From contig JAOFDG010000015.1 in the NCBI GenBank assembly GCA_028033615.1, positions 1 to 38,251 of the forward strand: a DNA stretch of 38,251 bases. The letters are read 5' to 3'. Origin of the DNA: Verrucomicrobiales bacterium (GTDB taxonomy: Bacteria > Verrucomicrobiota > Verrucomicrobiia > Verrucomicrobiales > DEV007). This document shows positions 35,193 through 38,251 of the stretch, piece after piece. Every line of letters starts with the position of its first letter. The stretch's first letter is position 1. A program made the translations under genes and the position numbers. The notes beneath the pieces are model-generated. The model was not told the origin of the DNA, did no database searches, and saw only the letters and a program-made list of their open reading frames with translations.

Positions 35193-36542
35193 TCATTTAC
35201 CAATACAGAAGGTTCCAAAAATTTTTCCTAACAAATCCTCGACATCGGCTTTTCCTACAATTTCGCCCACAGAGTCAAGCGCGCACCTTAAGTCTACAGA
35301 AACAAACTCACTATCCACTCCCCCAGCTAGAGCGTCTTTGGCTTTAATCAATTCCTTTCGGGAAGTTTCTAGGCAAGCCCTATGTCTTGAATTCACTGCC
35401 ACTAGATCACTGCCAAAAGTGTCACCTCCAGTCATACAATGATCTACAAGAGCGTTAGCCAACTCATCAAGACCTGTTTCTTTTTCACATGAAACATTAA
35501 TACCTCCCAAGGATCTATAGGAGTCATGAATCCCCAAGTCATTCTTATTAATAACAAGAAGTCGGTCTAAACTTTCTAAGTTCTTTTGAATAAAATTATT
35601 CATTTCTACCAGTGGTTCAGATCCGTCTAAAACTAAAAGAACAAGGTCCGCTCTTTCGATCACCTTCTTTGCTCGGTCCACTCCCTCACCTTCGATTAGA
35701 TCATCTACATCTCTGATTCCGGCTGTATCTATTAAGCGAACAGGTATCCCTCTTATGTTAGCCATTTCTTCGATAGTATCTCGAGTCGTCCCAGCGATAT
35801 CGCTGACTATCGCCCTATCAAAGCCCAAGAGAACATTCATGAGACTAGATTTTCCAGCATTAGGAGGACCTGCAATTGCAACCAACAACCCTTCTCGAAG
35901 AATCCTCCCCTGCTCAGCGGTATCAATGAGCTGCTCTATCGATTTAATCAAATTGATTAATTTTTCAATAATTTTTTCAATGGCTTCAGGGGCAATGTCT
36001 TCCTCAGGAAAATCAATATATGCCTCTACATGCGCCAGAATATTTAATATTTCATTTTTTATATCCTCTACATGCTTCCCTAAACGTCCATCGAGTTGAG
36101 AATTCGCAGCTCGCATAGCTAGTGAGGTCCTAGCCGATATAAGGTCCATAACTGCTTCCGCCTGTGTTAAATCCATCTTACCATTTAAAAAGGATCTCTT
36201 TGAAAACTCACCAGGCTCAGCAGGCCTTGCTCCAGCTTCAATTACCACATCCAAAACAGCCTGCGTTACAAGCATTCCTCCATGGCAAGAAATTTCAACC
36301 GTATCTTCTCCTGTATAACTATTAGGGCCTCGAAAAAATGTAATAAGAACACCGTCTACCTTCTCCTGCTTATTGTTGACAATACTTCCAAAGTGCTGAC
36401 TCCTAGGAATCGTTGCCCAATTTAACTTATTTCCCTTAAAAATCTTTTCAGCAATCTGAAGCGATTCTGAACCCGAAATTCTAATGAGAGAAACCGCTCC
36501 TTGTCCGGGAGGACTAGCTATCGCTACTATTGTATCTTCCAC
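35193..36542 (-). CDS. mnmE: tRNA uridine-5-carboxymethylaminomethyl(34) synthesis GTPase MnmE
   Basis: MnmE/TrmE of 449 aa, the standard length. With MnmG it installs the carboxymethylaminomethyl group at the wobble uridine of certain tRNAs. The N-terminal tetrahydrofolate-binding domain covers about 1-120, then a helical domain. The GTPase inserted in it has GPPNAGKS (225-232), DIAGTTRD (248-255), DTAG (272-275) and NKND (332-335). The invariant C-terminal CIGK (446-449) is present, so the protein looks complete and active. It is the third gene of a minus-strand run with nadE and hisC, starting 14 bp after hisC. mnmG is not in the window. Confidence 0.97.
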   Translation of the reverse strand: MEDTIVAIASPPGQGAVSLIRISGSESLQIAEKIFKGNKLNWATIPRSQHFGSIVNNKQEKVDGVLITFFRGPNSYTGEDTVEISCHGGMLVTQAVLDVVIEAGARPAEPGEFSKRSFLNGKMDLTQAEAVMDLISARTSLAMRAANSQLDGRLGKHVEDIKNEILNILAHVEAYIDFPEEDIAPEAIEKIIEKLINLIKSIEQLIDTAEQGRILREGLLVAIAGPPNAGKSSLMNVLLGFDRAIVSDIAGTTRDTIEEMANIRGIPVRLIDTAGIRDVDDLIEGEGVDRAKKVIERADLVLLVLDGSEPLVEMNNFIQKNLESLDRLLVINKNDLGIHDSYRSLGGINVSCEKETGLDELANALVDHCMTGGDTFGSDLVAVNSRHRACLETSRKELIKAKDALAGGVDSEFVSVDLRCALDSVGEIVGKADVEDLLGKIFGTFCIGK

Positions 36543-36556
36543 AAAAACTCTTATCT

Positions 36557-37651
36557 TTAAGAATTAATTAATCTTAGTAGTTCTAAGAACTTTAAATTTT
36601 CTTCCATAGTCCCTATAGATACTCTTATCCACTCGGGAAGTTTGTATCCCCTCATAGCTCTTACGATAACTCCTTCGCTAAGCATCTTTTGAAATACTTC
36701 GTCACCATCACCAACCTTTAATAATACAAAATTTGCGTAACTTGGAACATACTCAATCCCCATCTTTTCAAATTCACTCTGGAAAAGGCTTCTCCCCTCA
36801 TCTGTTATCTTCTTAGTCTTATTTTGATGCTCATCATCATCTAGTGCAGCTAAAGCGGCCTCCTGAGCAATTAGATTAGCATTGAAAGGCTGTCTCGTTT
36901 TTTGGAGAATTGAAGACAATGATGGAGTCGTAATTCCATAACCAATTCTCAAACCTGCTAAACCTTGAATTTTTGAGAAAGTCCTCATTACAACCACATT
37001 CCGTCCCTCCTTAATAAACTTTAAAGTATCTGGGGGAGTGTCTAAAAACTCGTAATAGGCCTCGTCGAAAATTACAATTACATTTTCTGGAATACGTTCC
37101 ATGAACCTATCAATAGCCTCTTGGGTAACAAGTGTTCCTGTTGGGTTATTTGGGTTTGCAATAAATATTTGCTTCGTTCTTTCATTTATTGCATCCGCCA
37201 TAGCTTCAAGATCATGAACGAAGCCCGGGTCATTAACTTCTATTGTCTTTGCACCAAAAAGGGTTGCCATCAATTTATAAACAACAAAAGCATGATTTGC
37301 TACAATCACCTCATCACCAGGTTTCAAAAACGAATGCCCCAAGAACTCAATTATCTCATTCGATCCATTTCCAAGAATAATATTATCCATGGATAAGGAA
37401 AACTTTTCAGCAATAGCATTTCGTAACTTCCACCCACCTCCATCAGGGTAAACATGCACTTCACCAGCTAAAGACTGCATAACTTGAATAGCTTTTGGCG
37501 AAGGACCAAGAGGGTTCTCGTTTGATGCCAACTTAACGATATTCTCTGGCTCTAGACCAAGCTCTCGTGCTACATCATCAATAGGTTTACCTGGTTCATA
37601 CGGAACTAAGTCTCTGAGCTGAGGATTTGCAAATTCGCAAGGATCAATCAT
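36557..37651 (-). CDS. hisC: Histidinol-phosphate aminotransferase HisC
   Basis: PLP-dependent class I/II aminotransferase of 364 aa from the ATG at 37651. It converts imidazole-acetol phosphate and glutamate to histidinol phosphate in histidine synthesis. Signature parts are LASNENPLGPSPKA near the start, ANPNNPTGT, FDEAYYEF and TFSKIQGLAGLRIGYG, whose Lys (residue 227) should hold PLP. Other in-frame starts are ATG at 37666 and TTG at 37690. The TTG has an AAGG stretch at a plausible distance, so a longer protein of 377 aa is possible, but the ATG matches relatives' N-termini better. Aminotransferases of this group sometimes act on aromatic amino acids. It lies between nadE and mnmE. Confidence 0.93.
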   Translation of the reverse strand: MIDPCEFANPQLRDLVPYEPGKPIDDVARELGLEPENIVKLASNENPLGPSPKAIQVMQSLAGEVHVYPDGGGWKLRNAIAEKFSLSMDNIILGNGSNEIIEFLGHSFLKPGDEVIVANHAFVVYKLMATLFGAKTIEVNDPGFVHDLEAMADAINERTKQIFIANPNNPTGTLVTQEAIDRFMERIPENVIVIFDEAYYEFLDTPPDTLKFIKEGRNVVVMRTFSKIQGLAGLRIGYGITTPSLSSILQKTRQPFNANLIAQEAALAALDDDEHQNKTKKITDEGRSLFQSEFEKMGIEYVPSYANFVLLKVGDGDEVFQKMLSEGVIVRAMRGYKLPEWIRVSIGTMEENLKFLELLRLINS

Positions 37652-37695
37652 ACGAAAACCATTCATTCTATGAAGAGCTTGGTCAAGCAATGACC

Positions 37696-38251
37696 TTAAT
37701 CATTATATCGCTGAGCAATAGGAATTCTTCTACCGACACCAAAAGCCTTACCAGTCACCCTTAGCCCTGGCGCAGATTGCCATCTTTTCCATTCATTGGC
37801 ATCTACCCTTTTTGCAATCCATTTAACTATCTCTTCATCATATCCCTTTCCAATAATAGCCGAAACCCCCATAGATTGATCTATATAAAGATCTAGAATC
37901 TGATCTAATAATTCATACTCTGGAAGTGTATCCTGATCTTTTTGATCTGGTTTGAGTTCAGCGCTGGGAGCCTTTTCAATAGTGTTCCAAGGTATTATCT
38001 CCTCGTCACGATTTACCCATTTTGATAACTTATAAACTAACGTCTTTGGGAGATCACTAATTACAGCTAAACCTCCACACATATCTCCATAGATAGTGCA
38101 ATAACCTACAGCAAGCTCACTTTTATTACCTGTAGTCAGAAGTAAATGGCCTTTTTTGTTTGAAATAGACATTAGAAGAAGTCCTCTAATTCTAGCTTGC
38201 ATATTTTCTTCGGTAATGTCTTCGTCATCTTCTCTAAAAACCTCACTCAAG
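37696..38251 (-). CDS. nadE: Glutamine-dependent NAD+ synthetase, C-terminal part (cut by window edge)
   Basis: C-terminal 185 codons of a NAD synthetase; the frame stays open to the window edge, so the apparent TTG at 38250 is internal and the true start is beyond it. It makes NAD from deamido-NAD with ATP. Visible family features are [35 protein letters not shown] and [10 protein letters not shown], then the C-terminal end. [13 protein letters not shown] and [12 protein letters not shown] are typical of the ammonia-ligase domain, and the region fits the larger form with an N-terminal glutaminase domain, but that domain is outside the window. The stop is 5 bp upstream of the longest possible hisC start. 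Confidence 0.95.
   Translation of the reverse strand, partial: LSEVFREDDEDITEENMQARIRGLLLMSISNKKGHLLLTTGNKSELAVGYCTIYGDMCGGLAVISDLPKTLVYKLSKWVNRDEEIIPWNTIEKAPSAELKPDQKDQDTLPEYELLDQILDLYIDQSMGVSAIIGKGYDEEIVKWIAKRVDANEWKRWQSAPGLRVTGKAFGVGRRIPIAQRYND

Noticed and set aside
35755-36099. 114-codon open frame on the plus strand
   Set aside because: Antisense to the MnmE GTPase region, whose motifs clearly define the coding strand.
1-38251. CRISPR arrays, tRNA or rRNA genes, insertion sequences, phage genes
   Set aside because: No spaced direct-repeat array, tRNA-like cloverleaf, rRNA core sequence, transposase or integrase was seen on either strand.

Overview
The window is about two-thirds A+T and gene-dense. 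It reads as chromosome from a marine-type, low-GC member of the PVC group, most likely Verrucomicrobiota (inference). The evidence is the density of families almost restricted to Planctomycetes and Verrucomicrobia: DUF1501 proteins with twin-arginine leaders, a DUF1549/DUF1553 cytochrome-like protein, a WD40 protein with an N-terminal heme motif, a membrane-bound-dehydrogenase/PVC-heme protein, secreted Gfo/Idh and PQQ-propeller proteins, DUF6807 and several sulfatases. I see no tRNA, rRNA, CRISPR array, insertion sequence or phage gene. No gene-free stretch exceeds 300 bases; the longest gaps are about 268 bp (26427-26694), 184 bp (32155-32338), 139 bp (18796-18934) and 134 bp at the left edge. 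The left-edge gap shows nothing I can name.

Layout. (1) 135-7074: SLC13 permease (-), CstA (+), sulfatase (-) and a divergent Nramp-fold transporter (+). (2) 7077-18795, minus strand: six closely spaced genes in the order DUF1501, a frameshifted DUF1501 paralogue, DUF1549/1553 with heme motifs, a PPC/TIG protein, a WD40-heme protein and DUF6807. Gaps are only 14-24 bp, so this is probably one operon for an exported complex. Upstream on the same strand lie a PQQ-propeller protein and a PGPGW membrane protein (18935-20671). (3) 20741-26426: a second sulfatase (+), then an SGNH-like protein and a 1137-aa propeller/HEAT/heme-c protein (-). (4) 26695-30706: a plus-strand amino-sugar operon of a NagB-like isomerase/deaminase, a Gfo/Idh oxidoreductase, a short NagA-like deacetylase and a second Nramp-fold transporter without the metal-binding motifs. 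(5) 30808-35191: a secreted Gfo/Idh protein (-), divergent from a HEAT/beta-sandwich protein, a PQQ-propeller protein and a FucU mutarotase (+). (6) 35193-38251, minus strand: housekeeping genes nadE (cut by the window edge), hisC and mnmE.

Together the genes fit a heterotroph living on sulfated, fucose- and amino-sugar-containing glycans. Secreted sulfatases would remove sulfate, exported redox proteins may oxidise sugars, FucU would interconvert fucose anomers, and the nag-type operon would bring amino sugars into central metabolism. The most unusual signals are the two Nramp-fold transporters that have lost the metal ligands (one inside the amino-sugar operon), the multi-gene heme/coiled-coil operon, and a homopolymer frameshift in one of two tandem DUF1501 genes. 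Four convergent gene pairs end within 5 bp of each other or overlap, which points to strong compaction.
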